A stretch of 64,000 bases of DNA from Curtobacterium sp. MCSS17_015 (GTDB lineage: Bacteria; Actinomycetota; Actinomycetes; Actinomycetales; Microbacteriaceae), in NCBI RefSeq assembly GCF_003234265.2, contig NZ_CP126256.1, positions 372,001-436,000 of the forward strand, read 5' to 3'. Positions 15,902 to 25,600 of this stretch are shown in pieces. The stretch's first letter is position 1. The number at the start of each line of letters is the position of its first letter. The position numbers were made by a program, and so were the translations under genes. The notes under the pieces were generated by a model. The model searched no databases. It was not told the origin of the DNA and was given only the letters and a program-made list of their open reading frames with translations.

Positions 15902-16921
15902 GTGACGAGCACCCGCGCCCGCCCCGTCACGACGCGCTCCCGCACGCTCACCGGCCCCGGTCTGGTGCTCGCCGCCGTCGTGGCGCTCCTCGCCGTCCGC
16001 CTGGTCTCACCGGCGGTCGGCACCGCGGGGCTGCCGGACGTCCTGCAGGACTTCCTCACGCTGGCGATCAGCGTCGTCGTGGAGTCCCTGCCCTTCGTGG
16101 TGCTCGGCATCGTGCTGTCGATCGTCGTCGAGGTCTGGGTCCCGCACGGGGTCCTCGAGCGCATCCTGCCGACCAGACCGATCCCCCGACGCGCGGTCAT
16201 CTCGCTCATCGGCATGCTCTTCCCGGTGTGCGAGTGCGGCAACGTCCCGCTCGCCCGCGGCCTCATGCTCCGCGGGTTCACCCCGGCCGAGGCGGTCACC
16301 TTCCTCGTCGCGGCTCCGATCCTCAACCCGCTCGTCATCATCAGCACCGCGCAGGCGTTCGGCTGGTCCGGGTGGATCCTCCCCGCCCGCATCGTCGGCG
16401 GCTTCGTGGTCGCGAACCTCGTCGGCTGGATCGTCGCCGCACACCGACGCCCGGCCGACCTGCTGCTCCCCGCGTTCGAGGCCCGGTGCCGTGCCGCCGT
16501 CGGTGCCCCGCCGGTCCGCGACAAGTGGCGGGAGAGCGCATCGCACTTCGGCGGCGAGACCGCGACGATGATGCCCGCCCTGTTCGTCGGTGCCGGGCTG
16601 GCCGCGGCGATCCAGGTCGCGGTGCCGCGCAGCGCCCTGGTCGCGGTCGGGTCGAACCCGGTGCTGTCGGTGCTCGCGATGATGCTCCTGGCGATGACGG
16701 TGTCACTCTGCTCGAACGTGGACGCCTTCTTCGCGCTGTCCTTCGCGTCGACGTTCCTGCCCGGGTCCATCACCGCGTTCCTCATCATCGGGCCGATCAT
16801 CGACGTCAAGATGATCGCCCTGCTCCGCACGACGTTCCGCGCACGCTTCCTGGTGCTGCTCGCCGTCGTCTGCGTCCTGTTCGCCGCGACCGTCGGGTTG
16901 GTGATGAATGTCCTCGTCTGA
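15902..16921 (+). CDS. UPF0718/DUF318 permease
   Basis: A 339-residue membrane protein with about eight to ten spans. The family signature is clear: IGMLFPVCECGNVPLARGL with its Cys-x-Cys, then TPAEAVTFLVAAPILNPLVIIST, and later SLCSNVDAFFALSF with IGPIIDVKMIALL. These permeases (YcgR type) are paired with TIGR03943 proteins, as here, and in some firmicutes the pair responds to zinc; the transported species is unproven. The GTG at 15902 fits the leaderless -10 at 15890. The next gene overlaps by 14 nt. Confidence 0.88.
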   Translation: MTSTRARPVTTRSRTLTGPGLVLAAVVALLAVRLVSPAVGTAGLPDVLQDFLTLAISVVVESLPFVVLGIVLSIVVEVWVPHGVLERILPTRPIPRRAVISLIGMLFPVCECGNVPLARGLMLRGFTPAEAVTFLVAAPILNPLVIISTAQAFGWSGWILPARIVGGFVVANLVGWIVAAHRRPADLLLPAFEARCRAAVGAPPVRDKWRESASHFGGETATMMPALFVGAGLAAAIQVAVPRSALVAVGSNPVLSVLAMMLLAMTVSLCSNVDAFFALSFASTFLPGSITAFLIIGPIIDVKMIALLRTTFRARFLVLLAVVCVLFAATVGLVMNVLV

Positions 16922-17765
16922 GCCGTCGAAGGCCGTGCACACGGCGCACGACCACGAGCACGACCACGGGCCCACCGCCGGCACGGGGCCCGACCGGACG
17001 GTCATGCGCCGCACCCTGCTCGGCCTCGGTTCGGTGCTCGCGGTCGCCCTCGGCACCCTGTGGCTCGGGATCGCCGACCACCTCGACCTGTACATCAACC
17101 CGCGCTACGCCACCTTCACCCTCGTGCTGGCCGCGGTCGCCGTCCCCGCGTCGGTCGCGGGCCTCGTCGTCGTCGCCCGCCACGGCGCGCACGCCCACGA
17201 CGGTGACCCGGAACCCCGCCCGGCCGGGGGCGGACGCGTCCTGCACCTGGTGCTCGGGTCCGTCGCCGCCCTGGTCACGATCGGGACCGTGGTCGCGATG
17301 CTCGTCCTGCCGCCGACGACGCTCTCCGCCCGCACCGCCCAGCAGCGGAGCGTGGGATCGGCGTCGCTCTCCGACGCGACGGGTGCCGGAGCGCCGGTGG
17401 CCCTGCTCGGCAGCGAGTCGGTCGACACGTCGGACTACGGCGTCAAGGACTGGGCAGCGCTCATCCGGCAGACGACCGACACGACCGCGCTCGTCGGCCG
17501 CAAGCTCACCCTGACCGGGTTCGTCGTGCCCGGGGCGGACGGCACCTTCACCCTCAGTCGCTTCGTCGTCAGCTGCTGTGCCGTCGACGCCCAGCCCGTC
17601 GGCGTCGGCGTGACGACCGACGACACCGAGCCGCAGGAGGGTCAGTGGGTCCGCGTCGAGGGCGCCCTCGCCGCGAACCCGGACACGTCCTCGGACGCGC
17701 GCCTCGTCATCCGTGCCGCCGAGGTCACCCCGGTCGACCAGCCCTCGGACCCGTATGAGTACTGA
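16908..17765 (+). CDS. TIGR03943-family protein, partner of the permease
   Basis: A 285-residue membrane protein. It begins with a His/Asp-rich cytoplasmic segment (HTAHDHEHDHG), has about three hydrophobic segments (residues about 35-55, 65-90 and 105-130), and a C-terminal soluble domain holding the family hallmark RFVVSCCAVDAQPVGVGV with paired cysteines. The permease and this protein form the YcgR/YcgQ-type couple. The histidines and the Cys pair suggest metal handling, which is inference. The start lies inside the permease gene and the end overlaps the next gene by 11 nt, so the three genes form one operon. Confidence 0.85.
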   Translation: MSSSEPSKAVHTAHDHEHDHGPTAGTGPDRTVMRRTLLGLGSVLAVALGTLWLGIADHLDLYINPRYATFTLVLAAVAVPASVAGLVVVARHGAHAHDGDPEPRPAGGGRVLHLVLGSVAALVTIGTVVAMLVLPPTTLSARTAQQRSVGSASLSDATGAGAPVALLGSESVDTSDYGVKDWAALIRQTTDTTALVGRKLTLTGFVVPGADGTFTLSRFVVSCCAVDAQPVGVGVTTDDTEPQEGQWVRVEGALAANPDTSSDARLVIRAAEVTPVDQPSDPYEY

Positions 17766-19164
17766 GTCCCGCCCGCGCCGCCCGGTCACGCAGCGGTTCC
17801 GCCGTCGGTTCCTGGCGACCGTCCTGGTGCTCGCCGTCATCGCGACGCTCGCCGCCGTGGTGGGGTCGCAGCAGGGCCCCCGGCTGCGGTCGGTGTCCTA
17901 CGACGCCGGCGACCTCGTCACCCGGCCGGCGCAGCGGGTCATCCTCACCGCGAACCAGGCCGTGCAGCAGGTCCCGGCGTCCGCCGTGCGGGTCCGTCCG
18001 GCCGCCCCGTTCTCGGTCACGTCGAGCGGGAACACCGTCGCGGTCGAGTTCGCCGGACCCCTCGCCTACGACCGCGAGTACACGCTGACGGTCCGCGGTG
18101 TGCGCGCGCCGGGGCAGGCGGCGACGTCCGAACTCAGCACGACGATCCGGACCGGCAGCACCGACGTCCTCGCCGTGGTGCCGGGGTCCGGAGGCGGCCC
18201 GGACAGCATCGTCCGCCGTGGCCTCGACGCCGCCGGCTCCCGGACCGTCTACCGGGCGCAGGGCATCACCGAGTACGCCGTGCTCGCCCGCTCCCTCGTC
18301 GTGCTCCGGGACGACCAGGGCGGCGGCTCCGCGATCGACATCGTGCCGCTCGCCGGCGGGGTGCAGGACGACGCCGTGCCCGTCGAGCGGCTGTCCATGC
18401 CGAGTCCGGTGGGCACCGCGAAGGCCCTGCACGCGGCGGTCGACGGGTCCTCGTTCGGCTTCGTGTACGCCGACACGTCGTCCGGGCGCTCGGAGGACGT
18501 CGGCCTGTACGTCGTCGACCTCACCGGCACGCACCAGCCCGAACCGATCGCCGCCGACGGCACCCCGACGGTCGGTGCGACCCCGATCTCCGTCGCTCAG
18601 TGGGCGTACGTGCCCCGCACGGCGAGCGCCCTCGTGCGGACCGGGACCGACGACCTGGTGCTCGTCGACATGAGCGGGCGGAGCGACGCCGTCCGCCTGG
18701 GGTCGGCCACGTACCTGCACGGCTTCGTCGGCTCCGGGACGACCGCGGTCGTCGAGACCGGCAACGGCATCGTGCAGCTCGACCTGACCGAGGGGGAGCG
18801 CAGCGACCTGCCGGCGCCGGCGGCGAGCACCGAATCGGCCTACCTCGGCCGGATCGCGCCGATCGCTGATGGGTCGTACCTGCGGGTCGTCGGGTCGGTC
18901 CGTGCCGACGGCACCCTGGCGGCCCGCATCCTGCGCGTGGACGGGGCACGGGCCTCCCGGCTCGCGGTGACCGTCCCGGACGACGCGAGCATCACCGGGG
19001 TCTGTCCGTCGCCGAACGGCCAGTTCGTCGCGGTGGCGACGCAGTCGTCCGGCGGGGCGCTCGTCAGCGTCGTCGACGCGACGTCGGGTGCACTCGAGGC
19101 ATCGCTCGCGGGCACCGCCATCGACTGGTGCACGGCCCTCCCGACGGGCGACGAGGTCGGCTGA
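17755..19164 (+). CDS. Membrane-anchored protein with predicted beta-propeller ectodomain
   Basis: A 469-residue protein with a short basic N-terminus, one membrane segment (FLATVLVLAVIATLAAVVGS) and a large extracytoplasmic region. An Ig-like strand-rich part (residues about 60-135; VSYDAGDLVTRPAQRVILTA) precedes repeated blade-like stretches ending in CPSPNGQFVAVATQSSGGALVSVVDA. I do not recognise a named family. It is the third gene of the permease-TIGR03943 operon, starting 11 nt inside the previous gene, so a role as the extracellular part of that system is plausible. Confidence 0.75.
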   Translation: MSTESRPRRPVTQRFRRRFLATVLVLAVIATLAAVVGSQQGPRLRSVSYDAGDLVTRPAQRVILTANQAVQQVPASAVRVRPAAPFSVTSSGNTVAVEFAGPLAYDREYTLTVRGVRAPGQAATSELSTTIRTGSTDVLAVVPGSGGGPDSIVRRGLDAAGSRTVYRAQGITEYAVLARSLVVLRDDQGGGSAIDIVPLAGGVQDDAVPVERLSMPSPVGTAKALHAAVDGSSFGFVYADTSSGRSEDVGLYVVDLTGTHQPEPIAADGTPTVGATPISVAQWAYVPRTASALVRTGTDDLVLVDMSGRSDAVRLGSATYLHGFVGSGTTAVVETGNGIVQLDLTEGERSDLPAPAASTESAYLGRIAPIADGSYLRVVGSVRADGTLAARILRVDGARASRLAVTVPDDASITGVCPSPNGQFVAVATQSSGGALVSVVDATSGALEASLAGTAIDWCTALPTGDEVG

Positions 19165-19209
19165 TCGGGCGCCCGACGTCCGGCGCGGTGCCTCATCAGC
19201 TGGCCGCGG

Positions 19210-20172
19210 TCAGTGCCGGAGCGTCTGCCGCGGGTACTCGCCGAACCGGTTGAGGTACTCGCCCGAGAACCGGCCCATGTGCGTGAAGCCCCACCGTGAC
19301 GCGATCTCGGCCACCGACGCCGTCCCCGGCTCCGCCGCCAGCAGTTCTGCGCGGACGTGCCGCAGTCGCACCTCGCGCAGGTAGTTCATCGGCGTGCGGT
19401 CGAGCGTCCGCTGGAACGACTCCTGCAGCGCCCGGACGCTGAGGTCGGCGGCCCGGGCGATGTCGGACACGCTGAGCGGCTCGCCGGCGTGTTCGTGCAG
19501 GAACTCGACCGCGGCCCGGAGCCGGGCGTTGCGGCGCTCGCCGTACCCGTCCGGTCGGGCCTCGCCCTGGAACCGGTACAGGCCGAACAGGGAACGGGCG
19601 ACCTCGCGCTGCGCCTCGTGCCACGCCAACGAGGACGGACCGTCGACCCGCAGCGAACGGACGGCGGCGGCCACGGAGCCGCGCCAGACCTCGACGGCCG
19701 CGGCGGACGGTGGGGTCCCACGGTCGAACGCCAGGGTGCCGTCGACCAGGAACTGCTCGGCCGCCACGTCGAGCACGAGGTCCCGGTCCAGGTGGACGAG
19801 GCGCTGGTCCCAGTCCTCGTACTCCATCTCGAACCGCTGCTCGATCGGGAAGAGCGTCGGGATGCCCGGCTGCATCCGGACCTCGTCGCGGCCGACGTCG
19901 ACGCGGGCACGGCCGGCGTCGATCCACTGCACGACGACTTCGCCCTCGACGGCGACGTCGCCGCGGAGGTACCCGTGCATCTGCGACCGCCGGATGCTCA
20001 TCTGGTCGTCGCCGACGCCGACGTACTTGTACCAGTAGTCACGGTCGACGTGCGAGGAGTACCAGGAGCGTCCGGCGTACATGCCGGCCAGGTCCTGGAT
20101 CGCGCCACCGGTGTCGGTCCCCGACACGGCGACGATGGCACCCTTCGGCGCCGGGTTCTCCGGGCTCGTCAT
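19210..20172 (-). CDS. AraC-family transcriptional regulator
   Basis: A 320-residue regulator with an N-terminal cupin-like sensor region (VVQWIDAGRARVDVGRDEVRMQPGIPTLFP) and a C-terminal AraC double helix-turn-helix from about residue 225: PLSVSDIARAADLSVRALQESF, then ASVAEIASRWGFTHMGRFSGEY, ending FGEYPRQTLRH. The start is the ATG at 20172, preceded by GGTGGGAG; an upstream ATG at 20316 adds 48 unsupported residues. The broken gene at 2199-2548 is a close relative of its DNA-binding domain. Targets and ligand are unknown. Confidence 0.9.
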   Translation of the reverse strand: MTSPENPAPKGAIVAVSGTDTGGAIQDLAGMYAGRSWYSSHVDRDYWYKYVGVGDDQMSIRRSQMHGYLRGDVAVEGEVVVQWIDAGRARVDVGRDEVRMQPGIPTLFPIEQRFEMEYEDWDQRLVHLDRDLVLDVAAEQFLVDGTLAFDRGTPPSAAAVEVWRGSVAAAVRSLRVDGPSSLAWHEAQREVARSLFGLYRFQGEARPDGYGERRNARLRAAVEFLHEHAGEPLSVSDIARAADLSVRALQESFQRTLDRTPMNYLREVRLRHVRAELLAAEPGTASVAEIASRWGFTHMGRFSGEYLNRFGEYPRQTLRH

Positions 20173-20383
20173 GTCTCCCACCTTGTCCTGCTGGAGCGCC
20201 CGATCGCGAGCGGGCCGGCGCGGTGTGCCCCGGTGGACGGCGTTCTGCGGACCTTCGGGGCGGTTCATGGAGGTCACGGTCAGGATCGTGCCCGGTGCGG
20301 ACGGGAGGCCCGTCACCGACTGGTGGCGGACCTCCTGTCCGGTGCGGCTGGCCGGCGGTGCCGGATCCGGCCCGCGGGCCGCC

Positions 20384-21430
20384 TCAGGCGAGCGTCGCGG
20401 CGTCGATGACGAAGCGGTAGCGGACGTCCGAGGCGAGGACGCGCTCGTAGGCCTCGTTCACCTGGTCGGCGCTGATGAGCTCGGTCTCCGGCAGGATGCC
20501 GTGCTCGGCGCAGAAGTCGAGCATCTCCTGGGTCTCCTGGATGCCGCCGATCGACGAGCCGGCCCAGCTGCGTCGGCCCGGGAGCAGCGCGAAGGCCGGG
20601 ACCTCGAGGGGCTCGGACGGGGCACCCACGTTGACCATGGTGCCGTCGACCTTGAGCAGGCTGAGGTGCGCGGCCATGTCGATCTTTGCGGAGACGGTGT
20701 TGATGATGAGGTCGAACGAGCCCTTGAGCTGCTCGAACGTCTCCGGGTCCTTCGTGGCGTAGTGGGCCTTCGCGCCGAACCCGAGCGAGTCCTCCTTCTT
20801 GGAGGTGGTCTGCGACAGGACGGTGACCTCGGCGCCGAGTGCGGCGGCGATCTTGACGCCCATGTGGCCGAGCCCGCCGAGGCCGACGATCGCGACCTGC
20901 ATGCCGGGGCCGGCGTTCCAGTGGTGCAGCGGCGAGTACAGCGTGATGCCGGCGCAGAGCAGCGGCGCGACCCGCTCGATGTCGAGCGACTCGGGGACGC
21001 GGAGGACGAAGTCCTGGTCGACGACGACGGCCTGCGAGTAGCCACCCTGTGTGATCGTGCCGTCGGCGCGGTCGACCGAGGCGTAGGTGCCGGTGTTGCC
21101 CTGCAGGCAGTACTGCTCCTGGCCGGCGAGGCACTGCTCGCACTCGCGGCAGGAGTTCACCATGCAGCCGACACCGACGAGGTCGCCGACGGCGTACTTC
21201 GTGACGCCCGAGCCGACTTCGGACACGTGGCCGACGATCTCGTGGCCGACGACCTGCGGGTACTCGATGGGACCCCACTCGCCACGGACGGTGTGGATGT
21301 CGGAGTGGCAGATGCCGGCGTAGGCGATGTCGATCATGACGTCGCCGGGCAGGAGGTCGCGGCGCTCGATGGTGGTCTTGACGAGCGGTTCGGTCGCGGA
21401 CGGTGCCGCGTACGCGTTGACGGTGCGCAA
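20384..21430 (-). CDS. Zinc-dependent alcohol dehydrogenase (CAD/YahK type)
   Basis: A 348-residue medium-chain dehydrogenase. Catalytic-zinc ligands appear as [10 protein letters not shown] and GHEIVGHV; structural-zinc cysteines as [15 protein letters not shown]; the nucleotide site as [17 protein letters not shown]. The [10 protein letters not shown] segment after the second strand fits NADP(H) preference, so an aldehyde reductase / cinnamyl-alcohol-dehydrogenase-like role is likely. The TTG at 21430 was chosen because GAGGAG lies 4 nt upstream. It stands alone, 211 nt upstream of the AraC gene on the same strand. Confidence 0.9.
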   Translation of the reverse strand: MRTVNAYAAPSATEPLVKTTIERRDLLPGDVMIDIAYAGICHSDIHTVRGEWGPIEYPQVVGHEIVGHVSEVGSGVTKYAVGDLVGVGCMVNSCRECEQCLAGQEQYCLQGNTGTYASVDRADGTITQGGYSQAVVVDQDFVLRVPESLDIERVAPLLCAGITLYSPLHHWNAGPGMQVAIVGLGGLGHMGVKIAAALGAEVTVLSQTTSKKEDSLGFGAKAHYATKDPETFEQLKGSFDLIINTVSAKIDMAAHLSLLKVDGTMVNVGAPSEPLEVPAFALLPGRRSWAGSSIGGIQETQEMLDFCAEHGILPETELISADQVNEAYERVLASDVRYRFVIDAATLA

Positions 21431-21543
21431 GGGTCTCCTCGTGGGGGTGGGGATGACGGGCCGGGTGCGGCCCACCGTCGATCCTGCCCCCGGCGCCCGC
21501 CACGAGAGGGGTACGGGTGGAGCACCCCTCGCGGTCGGAGGTG

Positions 21544-22542
21544 TCAGCGGGCCGTGCTGCTGGAGGCCCGGACGACCAACCGCACCGGCTGCACGTGGTG
21601 CCGTGGCGGACCGTCGTCGCCGGCGATCCGTGCGAGGAGTTCCTCGGCAGCGACCCGGCCCATCGCGTCGGGATCGGAGGCGATGACCGTGATGCCGAGG
21701 ACGTCGGCGAGGTCGAATTCGTCGAACCCGACCAGGGCCGGCCGGTCGGTCCGGTCGACGAGCGCGCGGAGGGCCCCGGTCGTGATCCGGTTGTTCGTGG
21801 TGACGATCGCGGTGGGCGCCTCCGGACCGTCCACCAGGTCGCGGACAGCACGCGAGGCCTCGTCGAGGTCGTGCGCGTCACTGCGGACCCACCGCTGCCA
21901 GTCCGGCACGCCGGCCGCGCGCACGGCGTCGCCGAACGCGTCCACGCGCTGCCGGTGGGTCGACAGTCGACTGAGGTCGCCGACCAGGCCGATGCGGCGG
22001 TGTCCGCGCTCCAGCAGGTGCTCGACGGCCATCCGGATCCCACCGGCGTTGTCGAGGACGACCGAGTCGGCGTCGACGTCGGCGGGGGCGCGGTCGATGA
22101 ACACCACGGGCGTGCCGAGGGCCCGTTCGCGGGCGAGCAGGGTGTGGTCGTCGTCGGCGGACACCACGAGCAGGCCGCTGACGCGGCGTTCGACGAGCTG
22201 CGCCACGAGCGTGCGCTCGCGGGTCGCGTCCTCGTCGTTCGACGCGGACAGCAGGCTGATCCCCGGGGCACGGAGCGCGTGCTCGGCGCCCCGTGCGATG
22301 CGTGAGTAGAAGGGGTTCGCGACGTCTCCGGTGACGAGTCCGACGGTGGCGGACCGGCCGCCGGCGCGGAACTCACGGGCCAGCGTGTTCGGGCGGAACC
22401 CGAGCTCGGCGGCGACGGTCAGGACCCGCGCCGCGGTGTCGGCGGCCACGTACCGCTCGCCGTTCACCACGCGCGACACCGTCTTCATGCTCACGCCGGA
22501 GCGCTCGGCCACGGCGCGCAGCGTGGGTCGCTCGGTGCTCAC
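21544..22542 (-). CDS. LacI-family repressor, likely controlling the GH92 mannosidase
   Basis: A 332-residue LacI regulator: N-terminal helix-turn-helix [20 protein letters not shown] with the hinge [13 protein letters not shown], then a periplasmic-binding-like sugar sensor ([48 protein letters not shown]). The GTG at 22542 follows TACGAT by 6 nt, the leaderless pattern; the ORF extends 15 codons upstream through that promoter. It is divergent from the GH92 gene, whose transcription start is covered by a consensus LacI operator (22620-22633). A mannoside inducer is inferred from the target. Confidence 0.92.
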   Translation of the reverse strand: MSTERPTLRAVAERSGVSMKTVSRVVNGERYVAADTAARVLTVAAELGFRPNTLAREFRAGGRSATVGLVTGDVANPFYSRIARGAEHALRAPGISLLSASNDEDATRERTLVAQLVERRVSGLLVVSADDDHTLLARERALGTPVVFIDRAPADVDADSVVLDNAGGIRMAVEHLLERGHRRIGLVGDLSRLSTHRQRVDAFGDAVRAAGVPDWQRWVRSDAHDLDEASRAVRDLVDGPEAPTAIVTTNNRITTGALRALVDRTDRPALVGFDEFDLADVLGITVIASDPDAMGRVAAEELLARIAGDDGPPRHHVQPVRLVVRASSSTAR

Positions 22543-22548
22543 CTCGTC

Positions 22549-22554
22549 ATCGTA
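22549..22554 (-). promoter_or_regulatory. -10 element TACGAT of the LacI gene
   Basis: On the reverse strand TACGAT ends 6 nt before the GTG at 22542, fitting a leaderless transcript. Confidence 0.6.
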
Positions 22555-22580
22555 CGGTCGTCCGGATTCCTGGGCATTCC

Positions 22581-22610
22581 TTGACACGACTCACACCGAA
22601 CCGTTAGAAA
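22581..22610 (+). promoter_or_regulatory. Promoter of the GH92 mannosidase gene
   Basis: A perfect TTGACA at 22581-22586 and TAGAAA at 22605-22610 with an 18-nt spacer. The predicted start near 22617 falls just before the LacI operator. Confidence 0.65.
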
Positions 22611-22619
22611 CAGCGAGTG

Positions 22620-22633
22620 TGACAACGCTGTCA
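22620..22633. promoter_or_regulatory. LacI-family operator at the GH92 promoter
   Basis: TGACAACGCTGTCA fits TGNNANCGNTNNCA exactly, with perfect 5-bp arms. It overlaps the first transcribed bases of the mannosidase gene, the classical place for repression by the divergent LacI protein. Confidence 0.75.
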
Positions 22634-22676
22634 TGGTCGACGCGGCGTCACTCCTCCCCAACCACGGAAGGTGACG

Positions 22677-25600
22677 ATGTCGTCATACGGTTCCCGGCGC
22701 AGCCGGACCATGCACCAGATCAGCGGTCGGCGCGGCGGGTTCGGGACCCGTGCCACGGCCGTGGTGCTCGGGGCGGCGCTCGCCGCATCGGGCGCACTCC
22801 TCGGGGCCGTCCCGGCGCAGGCCGCGTCCGGACCCTTCACCACCTCGTTCGAGGAAGGGGACAGGGCGCCCCTCGCGAACACCCCGCTCACGCCGTCGAC
22901 GACCGTCACCGGGTCGACGCTCCCGCCCGGGAGCCTCCTCGGTCACGTCACGGGCGTGACCGCCGACGCCGAGAACCCACCGAACGAGGTCGCCGCCAGC
23001 CTCGCCGACGGGAACCCCGGGTCCAAGTGGCTCGCGTTCCGGAGCACCGGCGTCGTCACCTACCGGCTCGACCAGCCCGAGACGCTGCGGGCGTACTCGC
23101 TCACCAGCGCCAACGACGCCCCCGGCCGTGACCCGGCGGCGTGGACCCTCGAGGGCTCCACCGACGGCACCACGTGGACCACGGTGGACACGCAGACCGC
23201 GCAGACCTTCACCGGTCGCGGGAAGACGAACGAGTACACCGCGGCGACGCCCGGCTCGTACGACCGGTACCGCCTCCGCATCACGCAGAACAGCGGTGAC
23301 GGCATCACCCAGCTCGCCGACTGGAGCATCTCCGACGGCTCGACGACCCCGCCGCCGCCCAGCCCCATGGTGACCCAGGTCGGCAACGGCCCGGTGTCCG
23401 GGCTGAACATCCGCTCGACCGTCGGTTTCAGCGGGACCAAGGCGCTCCGCTACGCCGGCGCCCACGTCGCCGCCGGTGCGGCGAGCGCGACGAACGTCCT
23501 CTACGACGACGTCGCGATGCCCATCACCGCGGACAGTGAGCTCAGCTACAAGCTCTTCCCCGAGTTGAACGGGGACACCACCTACCCGGCGACCTACGCG
23601 GCGGTCGACCTGCAGCTCACCGACGGCTCGCTCGTCTCCGCCGACCCGCAGGTCACCGACGAGAACGGCAACCGCGTCTCTGCGGAGGCCCTCGGGGCCG
23701 GCAAGGTCTTCTTCGTCGACCAGTGGAACTCGATCCGGATCCCACTCGGCGCGCTCGCCGGCAAGACCGTCGACAAGGTCCTCTTCACCTACGACGACGA
23801 TGCCGAGGGCACCAGCGCCTCGACGAAGTTCCAGGGCTGGGTCGACGGCATCCGCATCGACCCCGCGGCCGAGCGCATCGACGGGTCGAGCCTCACCAAC
23901 TACGTCGACACCCGCCGTGGCACGAACTCCTCCGGCGGCTTCTCGCGGGGCAACAACATCCCCGCCGCGGCCGTCCCGAACGGCTTCAACTTCTGGACGC
24001 CGATGACGGACGCGTCGAGCCAGTCGTGGGAGTACTCGTGGCAGTCCGACAACGACGCGGCCAACCTGCCGCGCCTGCAGGGCATCGGCATCTCCCACGA
24101 GCCGAGCCCGTGGATGGGTGACCGCAACCAGCTCGCGATCATGCCGTCGACCTCGGGCACGACCCCGGACGCCTCCCTCGGCGCCCGTGCACTCGCGTTC
24201 GACCACGCCGACGAGGTCGCGCGACCGGACCTCTACTCCGTGAAGACCACGTCCGGGACGGTGGCCGAGGTCACGCCGAGCGACCACGGCGCCGTGCTCC
24301 GGTTCGCCTTCCCGTCGAGCAGCGGCAGCGTCGTCCTCGACAACGTCGGCTCCGACGAGCGCACGTCGATCACGATGGGTGACGACGGCACCGTGACGGG
24401 GTGGACCGAGGGCGGCTCCGGCCTGTCCGTCGGTGCCACGCGGATGTTCTTCGCCGGTCGGTTCGACACGGACCCGTCCGGCACCGGCACCGCCGCGGGG
24501 AACCGCTCGAGCGCCCGCTACGCCTCGTTCTCCGGGCTGACCGGCGACCGCGTCGTCGAGCTCCGCCTCGCCACCTCGTTCATCTCGCTCGACCAGGCTC
24601 GGCACAACGCCGACCTCGAGCTCACCGGCAAGTCGTTCGGCCAGGTCCAGCAGGCCGCCGCCGCGCAGTGGAACGACCGGCTCGGCGTCGTCACCGTGCC
24701 GCAGACCGCCGCGAGCGACTCCCAGCTGCAGGCACTCTACGGCTCGCTCTACCGGATGAACCTCTACCCGAACTCGCAGCACGAGAACACCGGCACCACC
24801 GGTGCACCCGTCTGGGAGCACGCCAGCCCGAACGTCGCCCCGAAGGGCACGGCGACCGCCACGACGACGAACGCCGTCGTGAAGGCCGGCAAGGTCTACG
24901 TGAACAACGGCTTCTGGGACACCTACCGCACGGTCTGGCCGCTGTACTCGATGCTCTACCCGGACGTCGCCGAGCAGCTCGTCGACGGGTTCGTGCAGCA
25001 GTACCGCGACGGTGGATGGACGCCGCGTTGGTCCTCGCCGGGCTACGCCGACCTGATGACCGGCACGAGTTCCGACGTCGCGTTCGCCACCGCCTACCTC
25101 GACGGTGCGCTGGACACGAAGACCGCGCTCGAGGCCTTCGACGCCGGTTACAAGAACGCCACGACCGTCTCCACCGACGTCTCCGGAGCAGGACGCAAGG
25201 CACTCGACCAGTCCGCCTTCCTCGGCTACGTGCCGGACTCACTGCACGAGAGCGTCTCGTGGGGGCTCGAGGGCACCATCAACGACCACGGTCTGGCGAA
25301 GATGGCCGAGGCGTTGGCGAAGGACCCGGCCACCCCCGCTGACCGCGTCGAGGAGCTGGAGACCGCCGCGGCCTACTTGAACGACCGGGCCGAGGACTAC
25401 GTCAACCTGTTCGACCCGGACGCCGGGTTCTTCCAGGGCCGGAACGCCGACGGGTCGTTCGAGGTCCCGGCGGAGGAGTTCGACCCCGCCGAGTGGGGCG
25501 GCGCTTTCACCGAGACCGACGGCTGGAACTTCGCGTTCCACGCTCCCTTCGACGTGCAGGGCCTCGCGGGTCTGTACGGCGGCGACGAGCAGCTCATCGC

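Noticed and set aside
22683..24821. 712-codon reverse-strand open frame
   Set aside because: It is antisense to the clear GH92 protein; composition is that of a shadow frame.
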